In this document: one piece after another, positions 35,090 through 35,412 of the stretch
How positions within the stretch are numbered: position 1 is the stretch's first letter
Layout of the letters: every line of letters begins with the position of its first letter
Origin: Marinitenerispora sediminis
GTDB taxonomy: Bacteria > Actinomycetota > Actinomycetes > Streptosporangiales > Streptosporangiaceae
Length of the DNA: 35,412 bases
Assembly: GCF_003336425.1 (NCBI RefSeq)
Contig: NZ_QEIO01000071.1
Coordinates: 1 to 35,412, forward strand
Reading direction: 5' to 3'
Translations under genes and position numbers: made by a program
The notes under the pieces: generated by a model
The model's database searches: none
Told to the model about the DNA's origin: nothing
Seen by the model: only the letters and a program-made list of their open reading frames with translations

Positions 35090-35386
35090 GGGTGTCCTCC
35101 TTCGTCGGTGGCGGCGCTGTGGCCGTTGCGCGGGGCGGTCGGCCCCGGTGGGCCCCCTGCCCGAAGCGCGGCCGGTTACTCGTCCGGTCGCCGGTCGCGC
35201 AGGGCGGCCGTGGCGGACGCGGAGGTGGTGGCGCCGCGCTGGGCGGCGCTGCCGCGCGTCGCGCGCCAGGGCGGGTGGCGGGGTGCCCCGGGGCTTCTGG
35301 GGCATCCGGCGGCGGAGCGGGGTCGGGGACACCGCGGCCCAGGTTCCGGCGCGGAGCGGCCGGGGACCGCGGGCCCGGGACCGCGG
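35090..35386. other. Gene-free end region
   Basis: Nearly 300 very GC-rich bases before the adapter. I see no supported gene. The only long minus-strand frame that spans it begins within the adapter sequence and is artificial. Confidence 0.5.
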
Positions 35387-35412
35387 CTGTCTCTTATACA
35401 CATCTCCGAGCC
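35387..35412. other. Nextera transposon adapter (sequencing contamination)
   Basis: CTGTCTCTTATACACATCT (35387-35405) is the 19-bp Tn5 mosaic end used in Nextera libraries, and CCGAGCC (35406-35412) is the start of the following read-2 adapter. It is not genomic. In reverse it translates to the familiar artefact peptides MCIRDS and MYKRQ. Confidence 0.98.

Noticed and set aside
35176-35403. Minus-strand open frame at the end of the window starting MCIRDS
   Set aside because: The start codon and first residues come from the Nextera mosaic end. The same holds for the longer frame starting MYKRQ that runs into the DJ-1 gene.

Overview
The window is chromosomal DNA from a very GC-rich actinomycete. 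The evidence is the pervasive high-GC third codon positions, frequent GTG/TTG starts, and blocks of genes whose partners and order I know from Streptomyces-like chromosomes: pyrG-nudix-xerD-parA-RHH-scpA-scpB-rluB; uvrB, coaE, rpsA and polA; and the liv transporter next to an ANTAR regulator and pyruvate kinase. A Nocardiopsaceae or related Streptosporangiales member is my best guess, not something I could test. Most of the window is housekeeping, with a few disturbed spots.

Layout. 1-3700 (minus strand): a ParA-type ATPase with a ribbon-helix-helix partner, then the kleisin pair scpA/scpB of the SMC complex, then the Arg/Gly/Asp-rich start of a pseudouridine synthase cut by the window edge. 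Three 27-bp tandem repeats lie just upstream of scpA. 3769-9132: xerD, then a scar made of the C-terminal halves of a TetR regulator and an SDR oxidoreductase facing away from a shared deletion point, then a nudix hydrolase overlapping pyrG, then a hydroxymethylglutaryl-CoA lyase gene cut just after its active-site Cys. 9284-18457: gamma-glutamyltransferase, a GNAT protein, uvrB, coaE, a second GNAT protein, rpsA with a structured 5' leader of about 240 nt, and arfB. 18532-22757: polA, divergent from a hotdog thioesterase and a DUF554 membrane protein.

23187-29645 holds a branched-chain amino acid type ABC transporter. The lipoprotein gene livJ is separate and convergent with livH-livM-livG-livF. 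Both promoters carry the same cluster of TTTAGCG-like boxes around a GCCCT(T)CAGT core, which suggests co-regulation. LivH has a secreted beta-domain fused in front of the permease.

29969-34463 is the most unusual part. Between an ANTAR response regulator and pyruvate kinase lies a 74-nt tRNA gene with a Leu (CAA) anticodon but a short class-I variable loop. It has a strong U-tract terminator and is followed by an HTH-LAGLIDADG protein and a DUF1266 membrane protein. The window ends with a DJ-1/PfpI protein and 26 nt of Nextera transposon adapter, so the right end is a library artefact and the contig stops there.

Several genes without a Shine-Dalgarno sequence (polA, coaE, pdtaR, the LAGLIDADG gene, pyk, and with 6 nt the second GNAT gene) have a -10 hexamer exactly 7 nt before the start codon, the signature of leaderless transcripts.
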